Source of the DNA: Orientallactaga sibirica
Lineage: Eukaryota > Chordata > Mammalia > Rodentia > Dipodidae
Assembly: GCA_036365145.1 (NCBI GenBank)
Contig: JAEOAD010000801.1
Span: 1-64,000 of the forward strand
Direction: 5' to 3'
Length of the DNA stretch: 64,000 nucleotides
In this document: one piece after another, positions 1-10,760 of the stretch
How the letters are laid out: each line of letters opens with the position of its first letter
How positions within the stretch are numbered: the stretch's first letter is position 1
Translations under genes and position numbers: made by a program
Notes under the pieces: model-generated
Database searches by the model: none
Told to the model about the DNA's origin: nothing
Seen by the model: the letters and a program-made list of their open reading frames with translations, nothing else

Positions 1-276
1 GACAGCCACTACAGAGCTGAGCACCACACTGTCACCCAGTGGTTTTTGCTGACTTTTCATATCATGCCAATTTTTGTGAGCCAAACCCCTTTTCTCCCTA
101 GGCCCCCTCATCTCTAGCGGGTTGGGTTTGGGAATCCATGCAGTGAGCTTGAATGGTTTGCCATAGGCAGTATTTGGGAAATACACAGCCCAGTCTCTTT
201 TAGCTCTAGCCCATCTCCAATGTTTTGATTTCTTTTACCTGATCCTCAGGAAAGCACCTTCTCTTCCAAGTCTGAC

Positions 277-380
277 CTGGAAATCACTATGCATTCTCAG
301 GGTGGCATCAAACTCATGGCAATCCTCCTACCTCTGCCTCCCGATTGCTGGGATTAAAAGTGCACACCACCATGCCTGGC
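277..380 (-). mobile_element. B1 SINE, truncated
   Basis: Reverse-orientation B1 5' half with 'ctgggattaaaagtgcacaccacc' and 'atgcctggc'. The 3' half is missing. Confidence 0.85.
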
Positions 381-530
381 CCCTCTTCTCAGTTTTCTTA
401 AAGCAACCTTTAACATAAGAGTTAAGATAATGAGGCAGAGGGAGAAAATGAAGAGAGATTGAGATTTTTCTTTTTTTTTTTTTTTTTTTTCCACTCTCTG
501 AGTTTTATTTTAATAAAAAAAATAAAATTT

Positions 531-710
531 AGCCAGGCGTGGTGGCACACGCCTTTAATCCCAGCACTCAGGAGGCAGAGGTAGGAGGATTGCCTTGAGT
601 TCAAGGCCACCCTGAGACTACATAGTTAATTCCAGGTCATCTTGGGCCAGAGTGAGACCCTGAAAACAAACAAAAAACAAACAAACAAAAATAAATAAAA
701 ATAAAATAAA
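531..710 (+). mobile_element. B1 SINE
   Basis: Full B1 with A-rich tail, flanked by 'aataaaatt' repeats. It is absent from the paired segment at 20.85 kb, so it inserted after that duplication. Confidence 0.95.
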
Positions 711-1149
711 ATTCTTAAATTCCAACAGCTTGAAAGAGGTAGGAGGAAGAAAAGCAAAAAACATCAGCCATCTATATATGGTCTTATCTACTCCTGAATA
801 ATGGTATGAATTAACTAGCAGAACATGTATTTTTCCTTATGAACTCCAAATTTCTGTGAAGCCTGATTCAAAAACACACATGCAAAACAAACAAACAAAC
901 AAACAAACAAACAAACAAACAAAAATCCCTAAAACCTGGAAGACAGCACTAAATGTGATATGGCTGGTCATCCATATTAGTCCAATATTTGTTTCAGACA
1001 TTCAAGATAGAATCAGTATTTCATAAAACCTGTCCAAGCTGTGTCAAGAGGTTAGTCTTGTAGATAAAAATATGAATAAGGTATACCAGAGAAAAACTTA
1101 GAGAAAACCACTATTTTTGTACACGCTTTGGTTGTTTTAGTTTATCTGT

Positions 1150-1295
1150 TTTATTTTGAGACAAGGTCTTGCTTCTTTCTTTGACTGGTGTGATACTTGC
1201 TATGTAGCTCAGACTGGCCTTGCTGAACTGTGGGCAGTCTCCCTGCCTCATCCTCCATAGTGCTAGCATTACAAACATGTATCACCTTGTTCAGC
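1150..1295 (-). mobile_element. Old B1-like monomer
   Basis: Diverged B1-like sequence ('gagacaaggtcttgc', 'ctatgtagctcagactggcc', 'gctagcattacaaac'). It is shared with 21,300-21,440, so it predates the segmental duplication. Confidence 0.6.
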
Positions 1296-1819
1296 ATAGC
1301 TTTGGTTTCTCTAATTCTGGACTATTTCTTCACAGATTGAAGAGCAAGATGAAAAAAATTCAGGGAGAAAGCAATTACTTGCATTTGTGTTTTTAAAGCA
1401 TATTTAATAAATACTAAAAATTCTTCAATTTCAATCATAGTTTTGAAGTTGTTAATGATTGCATTTCCTTATTACTTATTCTCTTTGTGTCTACTGAAAA
1501 CAGCTGCTTTCTACATTAAAAGGATCATTTTCTCAGAGCTGTGCACCTAGTTGGCACGCAGTGTTTGCTGTATTCTACTCTATAGCCACACTTCTTCATC
1601 ACTTAAGATAGAGTTATTTCTCTAACAGGCGAATTAATAAAGATATTATTTTAAAGAAAATTAGAGAATTGGCATATATAACTGGTAATATTATTACAGA
1701 TTTGAAGAGAAAGGGAAACTTAACCATTTAACATAGCCTTCATTGTACCCAAAGCAGATACAATAAACCGTCATTATCAAATGCTATCATTTGTTTTCTT
1801 TTCAAAAAAATAAATAATT

Positions 1820-1970
1820 TAGCTGGGCATGGTGGTGCTTGCCTTTAATCCTAGCACTCGGGAGGCAGAGGTAGGAGGATGACTGTGAGTTCAAGGCCAC
1901 CCTGAGACTACAGAGTGAATTTCAGGTCAGCTGGACTAGTGTGAGACCTTACCTGGAAAGGAGGAATATA
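1820..1970 (+). mobile_element. B1 SINE at a deletion site
   Basis: Plus-strand B1 lying exactly where about 370 bp of the paired segment (21,964-22,333) is missing. Confidence 0.92.
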
Positions 1971-2049
1971 TATATAAATTTGAATGGCTATACTTTCATA
2001 TTGATAGATTAATCATTAAGCATTCTGTTTTTGTGTGGTTTCTGTATAC

Positions 2050-2855
2050 ATACCCTAAATGGGGAAGTGAAGTTAGCCCCTCAACTTCCCCTCTCTCTTA
2101 ACATCAAGCCTAGAGTCAAGAACCACTAATCTGCTATTTCTTTTGAGATAATTTCCATGTGCGTGAATCGAGTTGTGGTAATATGCACCTTCGATTGACT
2201 TACCATTCTGTGCATTACTCTGACTAAACACAGATTATTATCATCAGGCTATGTTCTTTAATAGTGTTCCGATGTCATTAGTACACAGAAATGTCATGCA
2301 TTTTCAGTGGGAGTTCTAAGGCAACGAAAGGCAGAAGCTATGCATAGGTAGGAATGGAATAATTAGACCTATATTTAAAGAATCTATAGTAACAAATGGA
2401 GCCTGGGTTTTGTGTGTACATGTTTGTGTTGTATATCTCCTAAAATGATTACATACAGTGTGATCTTGATGTGTTTAGCACAGCACACTTAGTAAGACAC
2501 ACAGCCCGATGAACCCTCAATTCTTTTTATACTTTTCCTTTCCAGGAAAGATATATGAACACCAGATCAGAAGACACATATATTTTTTGTATTTGGAACT
2601 AGACATTAAAAGTTGACAGGGCAAAACTTGACCAGGTGATGTGCATTGGTAGCTTACCATAAACTTCCCTTTAACAGTGCCCATTGTTCCAAAGAAAACA
2701 GAGTAATATACTTCCATTAATACCTTCCCCAAACATCACTTTGTAATATAACTTGAGGAATGTTTTATTATTAGTCACTATGTATTAATGTTGATTATTT
2801 AATTCTAGTAAAATATATTCCTTCATTTGGATTGTTGTTTTAAATAGAATGCATG
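2050..2855. other. Single-copy sequence, no gene seen
   Basis: AT-rich sequence without recognised repeats or a supported open frame. The 71-codon minus-strand frame at 2,517-2,732 has no recognisable content. Confidence 0.6.
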
Positions 2856-2858
2856 CAT

Positions 2859-3090
2859 AGAGCTGGAGAGATGAGATGGCTTAGCAGTGAAGGCCCTTGC
2901 CTCCAAAGCCAAAGGACCCAGGTTCAATTCCCCAGACCCACATAAACCAGGTGCACAAGGTGATGCATACATCTGAAATTCATATGCAGTGGCTGGAGGC
3001 CCTGGCACCCCTATTCTCTTTCTCTCACTCTATCTGCCTATTTCTCTCTCTCAGTCTCTCAAGTCAATAAATAAATTAAAATAAAATATA
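2859..3090 (+). mobile_element. tRNA-derived SINE
   Basis: Head 'agctggagagatg', a B-box-like 'ggttcaattcc', the 'gtgcacaaggtgatgc' middle, a CT-rich stretch and an A/T-rich tail. Confidence 0.93.
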
Positions 3091-3410
3091 GAATCTTATC
3101 CATGAAAGGGCATCTGGGATTCATTATGAAACTTTAATATCAACTCGGTAATACAGGAGTTTGCAGAAACAGAACAATCATCTGACATAGAGGGTCTTTA
3201 ATCTTAAGAACCAAGAGCTTTGGAAGAATCATGGAAGATGATTTCCTCTTCTTAGCCTACGATGCATTCTTAAAATGTGTAAAGCTCTTAAGTCCTTAAT
3301 ATCAAAAGCCTTGCCTATGACTTAGCTGTCTCTAGCTATGTAGTTCTGAAAGTAGTCTTTAGTGCTCAGAGCTACTTTCCTCCATTTTTCCCCTCAGGCA
3401 ACGATGGGGG

Positions 3411-3478
3411 TGTAGCAGACAGCTTCAGGATCACTGAGAAGCTGGCCTGCCTTCATAGGACCAAACACAGAGAGCAGG
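3411..3478 (-). mobile_element. Fragment of the same LTR-like element
   Basis: 'tgtagcagacagctt' followed by 'gaccaaacacagagagca' matches the ends of the 61,222 copy. About 80-100 internal bases are deleted and the remainder is missing. Confidence 0.7.
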
Positions 3479-3571
3479 AATGATGTCCGCTCAGCTCCCC
3501 TCAGGCAATTTCCAAAGTACACATTTGACTGCTTGTCCCCGTGTCCCGGTCACGCCTTCACAAAGCCTGGG

Positions 3572-3640
3572 AAGCGGGCACGAGCACGCGCACGGGCGCG
3601 CGCACACATACACACACACACACACCCACACACACACTAC
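3572..3640. repeat. Alternating purine-pyrimidine (GCGC/CA) tract
   Basis: 'gcacgcgcacgggcgcgcgc' passes into (CA)n. This is a CpG-rich alternating tract able to adopt left-handed DNA. Confidence 0.8.
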
Positions 3641-4094
3641 ATATCTGACGTTCAGGGGATACATCCAGGATAGGATATGCTTTGGGTCTCTGAGCCTGTC
3701 CCAGGGCAATTGCACTGCAGCAAGCCCATTACACTAACAAAGGCAAGAAAGCCATCGCCTTCGCATGCATGCACACCGGCTAGGCGGCTTCATGCCCACA
3801 AGCTGGGCTTCAAACTCCCCTTACATGGCCACCCCAACCCCTCCACCGTCCTCAAATCTAAGGGGGGACATGTCAAAAGCCAAAAGCCCCACCTGGTCTT
3901 CTTCTGTGCCTTCTGTGCCTCTTCTTGGAGCGAAAGAGTTGGACCAGGGAAAAGATGAGTTCAACTTGTTTTTGTCGCAGCTGGTCTTGCCTTTGCTCGG
4001 GCTTTGGTCTGGGCCCCGAGTTCAAGAGCAGCCTGAGAACACACAGTGGGTTCGGGTCAGCCTGGCCTACAGCCACACCCGACCTCAAAAACCC

Positions 4095-4345
4095 ATATTA
4101 ATAATAATAACAATACCAATAATAAAAATAAAATAATAAATGATAAAATTAAATTAAAAAGTAAAATAAAATAACAAATAATGAAATAGAAAGTTAAATA
4201 AATAATAAAATTAATCAAATTAAATTAAAAGGTAAAATAAAGCAATAAAATAAATAATCAGATAAATTATAAATACCAAAATAAAAATTTAAATAAAATG
4301 ATAAATTATTATATAAATAATAGAATAAATAAAATAAAATAAAAA
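4095..4345. repeat. A/T-simple tract, AAAT/AATA rich
   Basis: About 250 bp almost free of G and C, made of AATA/AAAT variants, flanked by two B1 3' fragments (about 4,015-4,094 and 4,390-4,470) that start after similar 'tcaacttg' bases. It probably grew from SINE tails. Confidence 0.85.
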
Positions 4346-4522
4346 ATAAGAAAATTGCAGTCAACTTGCTTAGAAGGAGGAGGAGGGTCGCGGCCATGAG
4401 TTTGTGGCCAGCCTGAGACGACAGAGTGGATTATGGCTCAGACTGGCCTAGAGCCACACCTGACCTCAATGGTAATCATAATAATGATGATGATGATAAT
4501 AATAATAATAAACAAATGAACT

Positions 4523-4740
4523 CGGGCTGGAGGGATGGCTCAGCAGTTAAGGGACATGCCTGCGAAGCCTAAGGATCCAGTGCGACTCTCCTGGACCCAC
4601 GTAAGCCAGATACACAATGTAGTGCATGGGTCTGGAGTTCATTTCCAGCGGCTGGAGGCCCTGGCGTGTCCATTCCCTCCTCTCTTCTGCGTCTCTCTGT
4701 CCCTCTCTATTTCTCTCTCTCTAATCAATAAGTAACTAAA
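4523..4740 (+). mobile_element. tRNA-derived SINE
   Basis: Typical head 'gggctggagggatggctcagc', 'ggaggccctggcg' and CT-rich end before 'taatcaataagtaa'. Confidence 0.93.
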
Positions 4741-4888
4741 GTATTTTTCAAATATGCATTCTCATTTATTTACTTATTAGACACACAGAGAGGTTGTACA
4801 CTGGACAGGCCTTAAGCCAGGATGCCAGCCATATGGCCTTTTAAGATTTCTTTATCTTTATTTCTTCCTTTAATAATTTGTAGTTATT

Positions 4889-5055
4889 GCTGGGCATGGT
4901 GACACACATCTTTAATCCCAGCACTCAGGAGGCCGTGGTAGGAGGATCACTGTGAGTTCAAGGCCACCCTGAGATCACTACAAAGTTAGTTCCAGGTCAG
5001 CCTGAGCCAGAGTGGTGAGACCCTATCTCAAAAAACAAAAAACAAACAAAAAATT
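4889..5055 (+). mobile_element. B1 SINE
   Basis: Full B1 ending 'accctatctcaaaaaac'. Its tail merges with the following ATTT-rich tract. Confidence 0.93.
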
Positions 5056-5815
5056 ACAGTTATTTATTCATTTATTATTTACATTTATTTATTATTATTT
5101 AGATTTATTTGCTATTTAAATTTATTTATTATTATTTGTCTTTATTTCTTTATTATTGATATTCATTTATTATTTACATTCATTTATTTAGTATTTATCC
5201 TTATTTATTATGGTTGTTTATTTTTAATATTTGTTTATTTAATATTTATACTGCTTTCTTTATTATACTTATTTACTAATTATATTTATTTATTGTTTTA
5301 TTTATTTATTATTTATATACATTTTTATATTCATCCTTATTTTCATATTTATTTATTGTTTTCTTTATTATTCATTTTCACTTGTTTAATATTCATACTG
5401 ATTTATTACATTTACCTACTTATCATATTAATTTATTGTTATATCTTTACTTATTATTTATATTCGTTGATTTAGTATTTATTGTTTATAATCATGTGTT
5501 TAATATTTATCCTTATTTGATTATATGTATTTATTTATTATTTATATTCATTTATTTAGTATTTAATCCTTATTTATTTGTTTATTTATTTATTTATTAT
5601 TTATTTATTATGTGTATTCATTTATTTATTTATCATTTATGTTCATTTATTTAATAGTCACCCTTATTTGTTTATTATATTTATATATATCTATATATTT
5701 ACTTATTGCTTTTCTTATTTATTGGTTATACTCATTTACTTAATCTTTATACTGATTTGTTTATAATATTTATTTATCATATGTATTCATTGTTTTATTT
5801 TTATTGTTTTGTTTT
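5056..5815. repeat. TTTA-rich simple tract, about 760 bp
   Basis: Degenerate TTTA/TTAT/TTAC repeat with almost no G. All apparent open frames through it (Tyr/Ile/Leu/Phe only) are composition artefacts. It is roughly complementary to 4,095-4,345. Confidence 0.9.
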
Positions 5816-5821
5816 TTTCTT

Positions 5822-5990
5822 TTTTTTTGTTTTTGATTTTTTGTTTTTCGAGGTAGGGTCCCACCACTCTGGGCCAGGCTGACCTGGAATTAACTTTGTA
5901 GTTCCAGGGTGGCCTTGAACTCACAGCGATCCTCCTACCTCTGCCTCCCAGTGCTGGGATTAAAGGCGTGCAACACCATGCCCTGCTATT
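5822..5990 (-). mobile_element. B1 SINE
   Basis: Reverse B1 beginning with T-rich 'gtttttcgaggtagggtcc' and ending 'caccatgccctgc'. Confidence 0.93.
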
Positions 5991-6109
5991 TTTATTATTT
6001 ATATTTTTTTAACATTGATCCTTATTCGTTCATTATATTCATTTATCATAATTATTTATTTGTTGTTTTATTGATTGATTACATATATCTATTTGTTCGT
6101 TTTAGCATT

Positions 6110-6268
6110 TCACCATTTATTGGTGAGAGAGAGAGAATGGGACCGTCGCATGCCACAGCCTCCCAGGGACCACGGGCACCGCTTTGTGCTTTGGGACCTG
6201 GGGATTCAAACCCGGGTCTTTGGGCTCCGCTGGCAGGCGACCTAACCTCTGACCCACCATTCCAGACC
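6110..6268 (-). mobile_element. tRNA-derived SINE, diverged
   Basis: 'gagagagagagaatggg', 'ttcaaacccgggtc' and a 'ccattccag' head at the right end show a minus-strand copy. It is CpG-rich, unlike its neighbours. Confidence 0.8.
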
Positions 6269-6355
6269 AAAAGTAGATAGAGCTCAATGAATGAAGCTGT
6301 CAGACTACCTGAGAGAACAGAAACCAGCCCCTCAGTCCCTTACACTCTCCCGATG

Positions 6356-6478
6356 GAAGGAAGGAAGGAAGGAAGGAAGGAAGGAAGGAAGGAAGGAAGG
6401 AAGGAAGGAAGGAAGGAAGGAAGGAGGGAGGGGGGGGGGGGGGAGGGGAAGGAAGGAAGGAAGGAAGGGGAGGAAAAG
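6356..6478 (+). repeat. (GGAA)n polypurine tract with a long G run
   Basis: About 120 bp of uninterrupted purines: GGAA repeats, then a G run near 6,430-6,443, then GGAA again. It is capable of triplex and G-quadruplex structures. Confidence 0.95.
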
Positions 6479-6544
6479 ACTTCTTTAACTGACAACTTCC
6501 ATCAATAAAAACAATATAAAAATATGAAAATATCATCCGTTTGT

Positions 6545-6745
6545 AGTGGTGGGATGCGCCCGCATTCATTCTCCCAGTTGAAAACCCCACAAGATATCTG
6601 CTTTTTAGCTGTTTCTGGGGAGTCCCTGCTGGATACAGAAATCGTGTCTGGGGTACCGACGGACTGTGGGTGCGGAACCGAAAATTATGTAGGAGACACA
6701 GACAAGGCTAGCATGTACCCCAACCGCCCTCCCCTCGCCCAGTGA
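6545..6745. repeat. Unnamed dispersed repeat, copy 1
   Basis: Parallels 7,320-7,500: 'gcattcattctccca', 'cctacaag/ccacaag', 'gtttctg.ggag', 'aggctagcatgtac' and 'ccctcccctc' occur in the same order. A short third match lies near 8,175-8,225. It is not a B1 or the tRNA-SINE body, and its identity is unknown. Confidence 0.6.
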
Positions 6746-7188
6746 AGAATGGGGGAAGAAGGGGCGGGGGGGTGGCGCAGGCAGAGGCAAAGCATCAGTG
6801 AGGTACAGGACAGGGTAGGAGGTAAAGGCTCTCTCTCACTCTCTCTCAAGAGACTCGTGACAGGATGGGAGTGGCGGGTGGCACTATGCATTCCCACACT
6901 CCCGCTTGAAAGAAAGAGAGAGAGAGAGAATGGAAAAGATTTTTTTTTTCTTTTCACTTCCTAACGTATTGTGAAGAACTCTGACATGTGGGCATCACGT
7001 TGTGAGTGCTTGTTTCTTTAAGAGTGTTCACCTAAAAATCCATAGGAGAGACAGAAGAAACATACCATGTCCATCACAAAGCAAGCTCCACTTTTAAGAA
7101 ATGTCGGTTTTATTTTACTTAGAAAAACCTGCAGGGCAACTAGAAAAATCACAGCAGCGGTTTAAGGAAGGAGGAGGAGGAGAAAGAA

Positions 7189-7345
7189 TGGGCTGGGGAG
7201 ATAGAGGTGGTTGATCCCGTAGTTACTTAAAGGTGGGGTTCAATTCCCCACTAACCATGTAAAAGCAGGTACATGACGTGGCACTTGTGTCTTGAGTTAG
7301 TTCCCTTTGCAGTGGCAGGAGAGCCTAGCATTCATTCTCCCACAT
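7189..7345 (+). mobile_element. tRNA-derived SINE, diverged
   Basis: 'gggctggggagat', 'ggttcaattcccc' and 'gcagtggcaggagagcctagc'. Its 3' end passes into the unnamed repeat. Confidence 0.75.
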
Positions 7346-7500
7346 GAAAATCCTACAAGTCATCTGTGTAAAATTAAACATTTTTTTTCTTAGCGGTTTC
7401 TGAGGAGTACCGGGCAAGTCCAGTTACAGAACCAACAGTACTTAGGAGACAGTAGAAGGCTGGCATGTACACCAAACTCCCTCCCCTCACCCGGCGAAAT
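7320..7500. repeat. Unnamed dispersed repeat, copy 2
   Basis: Same block order as 6,545-6,745, with a T-run insertion at 7,381-7,389. Confidence 0.6.
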
Positions 7501-7504
7501 ACGA

Positions 7505-7625
7505 AAGCCAGATGCATAAGGGGGCACATGCTTCTGGAGTTTGTTTGCAGTGGATGAAGGCCTGGTGTGCCCATTCTCTCTCTCTCTCTCTCTCTTTCTC
7601 TCAAATAAACAAATATAAAAATACA
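7505..7625 (+). mobile_element. tRNA-derived SINE, 3' half
   Basis: 'agccagatgcataaggggg', 'ggagtttgtttgcagtgg', (CT)n and 'aaataaac'. The head is missing. Confidence 0.85.
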
Positions 7626-7654
7626 TTTAAAATACTTAAAAAAGAAGGGAAGAA

Positions 7655-7655
7655 G

Positions 7656-7690
<35 letters not shown>
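7655..7690. repeat. (CA)n microsatellite
   Basis: Uninterrupted CA dinucleotides. Confidence 0.97.
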
Positions 7691-7694
<4 letters not shown>

Positions 7695-7782
7695 CCCACA
7701 ACAGTGGGTTAAACGTGACACTGGAGTTCGTTTGCAGTGGCAGAAGACTCACCATTTGTTCATTCTCATCCATTCCTTTCTA

Positions 7783-7817
7783 TCATCTATCTATCATCTA
7801 TCTATCATCTATCAATC

Positions 7818-7864
<47 letters not shown>

Positions 7865-7868
7865 ATCT
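7783..7868. repeat. (TATC)n microsatellite
   Basis: Tetranucleotide run following a SINE 3' fragment (7,722-7,770). Confidence 0.97.
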
Positions 7869-7954
7869 CTCTGTATGCCTCTCTCCATGGTCTACCATTT
7901 CTCATCTCTTTAAATAAATAACTATAAATGATAGATAAGAAAAGAAAGTAAAAA

Positions 7955-8100
7955 TCTGGCTGTGGTGGCACACGCCTTTAATCCCAGCACTAGGGAGGCA
8001 GAGGTAGGAGGGTCGCCATGAGTTCAAGGCCAGTCTGAGACTACATAGGCTGAAGTCCAGGTCAGCCTGGGCTAGAGTAAACTCTACTTCCAAAAAACAA
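7955..8100 (+). mobile_element. B1 SINE
   Basis: 'ggctgtggtggcacacgcc' through to 'ctacttccaaaaaac'. Confidence 0.92.
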
Positions 8101-8264
8101 AAGAAGAAAAAGAGAAAGAAAACAAAATAAAAGAAAGTAGTAGTAAGAGTAAGAAGGGGGTGTGAGGACAGAATGAAAAATCCTACAGGTTATCTCTGTT
8201 GACCATTCAGAAAATATCTTTTTTTTAAGGACACATAGTAATTTTGATAAAGATCACAAAGCAG

Positions 8265-8395
8265 CCTAACATGGTGGCGAAGCCCTTTCACTCCAGTGCT
8301 CACTTGATCCAGATGCTGACTTAGGAGGGTTTCCGTGAGTTCCAGGCCCCTCTGGGGCTACAGAGTGAACTCTGCACGAGCGTGGCTGCTGTGGG
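8265..8395 (+). mobile_element. Old B1-like SINE
   Basis: Diverged copy, with 'taacatggtggcgaagccc' at the head and 'ggggctacagagtgaactc' near the end. Confidence 0.6.
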
Positions 8396-8543
8396 TGAGG
8401 GCCTGTTTTCCCGACTTTCATTGTCTCAAGTTTCAAACAGCAACCTCTAGATGGCACCCCAGTCCCAGGAAAGAATTTGGCTAATATCACTAGGATGGGT
8501 CGCTCTTCTCTCCTCCCCTCTCCTCAAATAAAAGCAGAAGTCA

Positions 8544-8690
8544 AGCCGGGTGTGGTGATGCATGACTTTAATCCCAGCACTTGGGAGGCATAGGTAGGAG
8601 GATGTCCATGAGTTCGAGGCCACCCTGAGACTACATAATGAAGTCTAGGTCAGCCTGAGCTAGAGTGAGACCCTAACTCAAAAAAAAGCA
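8544..8690 (+). mobile_element. B1 SINE
   Basis: 'gccgggtgtggtgatgcatg' to 'ctaactcaaaaaaa'. Confidence 0.93.
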
Positions 8691-8694
8691 GAAG

Positions 8695-9365
8695 TCACGC
8701 TGTTGCTGCTAGGGGTGGGGCACAGCGTGGAGGATGGCCTAAACAACAAGTGCCACATGATGTCTTAACCAGCATGGCCTGCCTCATCGGAGCCCAACAC
8801 CTGCCCCAGGGCAGGCTGCCATTGCCCCAGGCAGATACACACACACACATACAATCTCTCTTTGGCCTTTCTGTCCCACCCAGACTCACAGGGCTTGATG
8901 TTTTCATGGAGCCAGGCAAAATGAGGAGTAGCCAGCTTGTTCACCAGGCTACCTATATTTCTAAGGGTGAAAAAGATAGCCAGCCACTCCAAAAAATGTA
9001 TATTCTGGAGAGAGGGCTCAGCATCTAAAGGTTCCTGCTCGAAAAATGCCTTCTAAAAAGAAAAAGGAAATTTAAAAAAAAAAGAAAGAAAAAGAAAAAT
9101 GCATTCAAAATAAAAAGAAAAAGAAAAAGGAAATGCACTCAAGGGCCTGACCCTCACCTCCACAGATCTGTATTTTCTTCTCTTGAATTTTATTTTCCTC
9201 TTCCTCCCGCTTTTCTTAAAACAATGACGTCCAATTTGTTAACTTTTACACTTAAAACAAATGACAGTAAAGTTTTATTTAAAGATAAATAATTTTTGGA
9301 AATTTTAGATTTTAGGAACATGTTTTAGGAAATCACTTTAACATTTAACATTACAATACACTAGC
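8695..9365. other. Single-copy sequence, no gene seen
   Basis: Contains a short CA run (8,838-8,850) and an A/G-rich simple stretch (9,045-9,130). The open frames on both strands at 8,695-9,028 overlap each other and have no recognisable content. Confidence 0.6.
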
Positions 9366-9369
9366 AGTT

Positions 9370-9530
9370 TTTTTTTTTTTTTTGGTTTTTCGAGGTAGGG
9401 TCTCACGCTGGTCCAGGCTGACCTGGAATTAACTATGTAGTCTCAGGGTGGCCTTGAACTCTCGGCGATCCTCCTACCTCTGCCTCCCGAGTGCTGGGAT
9501 TAAAGGCGTGCGCCACCACGCCCAGCCTAC
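9370..9530 (-). mobile_element. B1 SINE
   Basis: Full reverse B1 with a T-run start. 'ctagcagttttt' appears on both sides (9,361 and 9,531) as target-site duplication. Confidence 0.96.
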
Positions 9531-9609
9531 ACTAGCAGTTTTTTCGAGGACTGAGCAACCTCCATAACGTGACATCACTATGGCCAGCTCGGCCTACATT
9601 TCAACAAGC

Positions 9610-10015
9610 AGGCAGAAAACTCACACGCAGCCACGTGCACAAAATGGCGCCTACATCTGGAGTGTATTTGCAGTGCCCGGAGGCCATGTTATGCCCATTC
9701 TCCCTCTCCTTCCCTCTCCCCCAATAATAAATAAGAATACACTCTGAGACTACATAGTTAATTCCAGGTCAGTCTGGGCTAGCGTGAGACCCTACCTCCA
9801 AAAACAAACAAAACAACCCAAAAGACCAAAAAAAAGGAAGGCTAGAGAGATGGCTCCATGGTGAAGGTTGCTGGCCTCCCAAGCAAGATTAGATACCCCA
9901 GTACCCACAATAGAGCCATGTGCACAAAATGGCACGTGCATTTGCAGTGCCTGGAGGCCCTGTTGTACCCATTTTCTCTTTATCTGTAGCCCCAAGCTGG
10001 CCTGGAACTCCAAGA
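9610..10015 (+). mobile_element. Nested SINE fragments
   Basis: A diverged tRNA-SINE 3' part (about 9,610-9,742), a B1 3' half (9,743-9,812) and a second tRNA-SINE (9,838-9,985, 'ggctagagagatggctcc'). Confidence 0.8.
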
Positions 10016-10035
10016 GCTAAAAATGGAGATCAAAA

Positions 10036-10185
10036 AGCAGGGCGTGGTGGCGCACGCCTTTAATCCCAGCACTGTGGAGGCATAGGTAGGAGGATTGCTG
10101 TGAGTTCGAGGCCACCCTGAGACTCCATAGTGAATTCCAGGTCAGCCTGGCCCAAAGTGGTGAGACCCTACCTTGAAAAACCAAA
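10036..10185 (+). mobile_element. B1 SINE
   Basis: Well-preserved copy, 'cagggcgtggtggcgcac' onward. Confidence 0.95.
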
Positions 10186-10209
10186 AAAAAATGGAGATCA
10201 GAGTTTAAA

Positions 10210-10402
10210 AGACAGGCATGGTGGCTCATGCCTTCCATCCCAGCACCCAGGAGGCAAAGGTAGGAGGATCGCGGGTAGTTCAAGGCCACCCTGAGAATAC
10301 ATAATGAATTCCAGGTCAGCCTGAGCTGGAATGAAACCCTACCTCGAAAAACCAAATAAAGAAATAAAAATAAAGAAATAAATAAAAGTTAAAAAAAAAA
10401 AA
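10210..10402 (+). mobile_element. B1 SINE
   Basis: Second B1 in tandem with the previous one, with a long A/AATAA tail. Both are followed by 'atggagatcagagtt'-type or 'aaccagagtt' bases. Confidence 0.93.
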
Positions 10403-10409
10403 AAGGAAA

Positions 10410-10560
10410 CCAGAGTTGGGTGTGGTAGCACACGCCCTTAATCCCAGCACCCAGGAGGGGCTCAGGAATTTAGGAGGATCCCCGTGAGTTCCAAGCCATC
10501 CTGGGATGGACCGAACAAGAGATTTTGAGTCTATCCTGAGCTAGAGGGCGGTGTTCCCAT
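10410..10560 (+). mobile_element. B1 SINE, diverged
   Basis: 'gggtgtggtagcacacgcc' with a rearranged centre. Confidence 0.8.
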
Positions 10561-10717
10561 TCCACCTCCACCTCAGTTTTCTGTTTCTTTACTTGCAAAT
10601 AATTAAACAAATACGTGGTGCATGTGTCTATATTCACACCCAAGGAAGTAAGCAAATTATAGAAATAAAATGAGATGCCTTAAAATAAGAAGAAAATGTC
10701 AAAACAAGAGCAAAGAA

Positions 10718-10720
<3 letters not shown>

Positions 10721-10760
<40 letters not shown>
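10721..10760. repeat. (CA)n microsatellite
   Basis: About 20 CA units. Confidence 0.97.

Larger units (their letters stand above)
490..2049 (+). repeat. Direct segmental duplication, copy 1
   Basis: Collinear with 20,822-22,421, starting at the shared 'ccactctctga' and ending after 'cattctgtttttgtg'. Many substitutions and small indels separate the copies, so this duplication is older than the palindrome. This copy has two extra plus-strand B1 insertions, at about 531-710 and 1,820-1,965. It lacks about 370 bp present in the other copy exactly where the second B1 sits. Confidence 0.93.

Noticed and set aside
5293..5766. Several open frames of 60-90 codons rich in Tyr, Ile, Leu, Phe (possible membrane peptides)
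   Set aside because: They are translations of the TTTA-rich simple tract in several frames; stops are rare only because of composition.
7783..7868. CRISPR-like regular repeat
   Set aside because: Pure tetranucleotide microsatellite without spacers, in rodent DNA.
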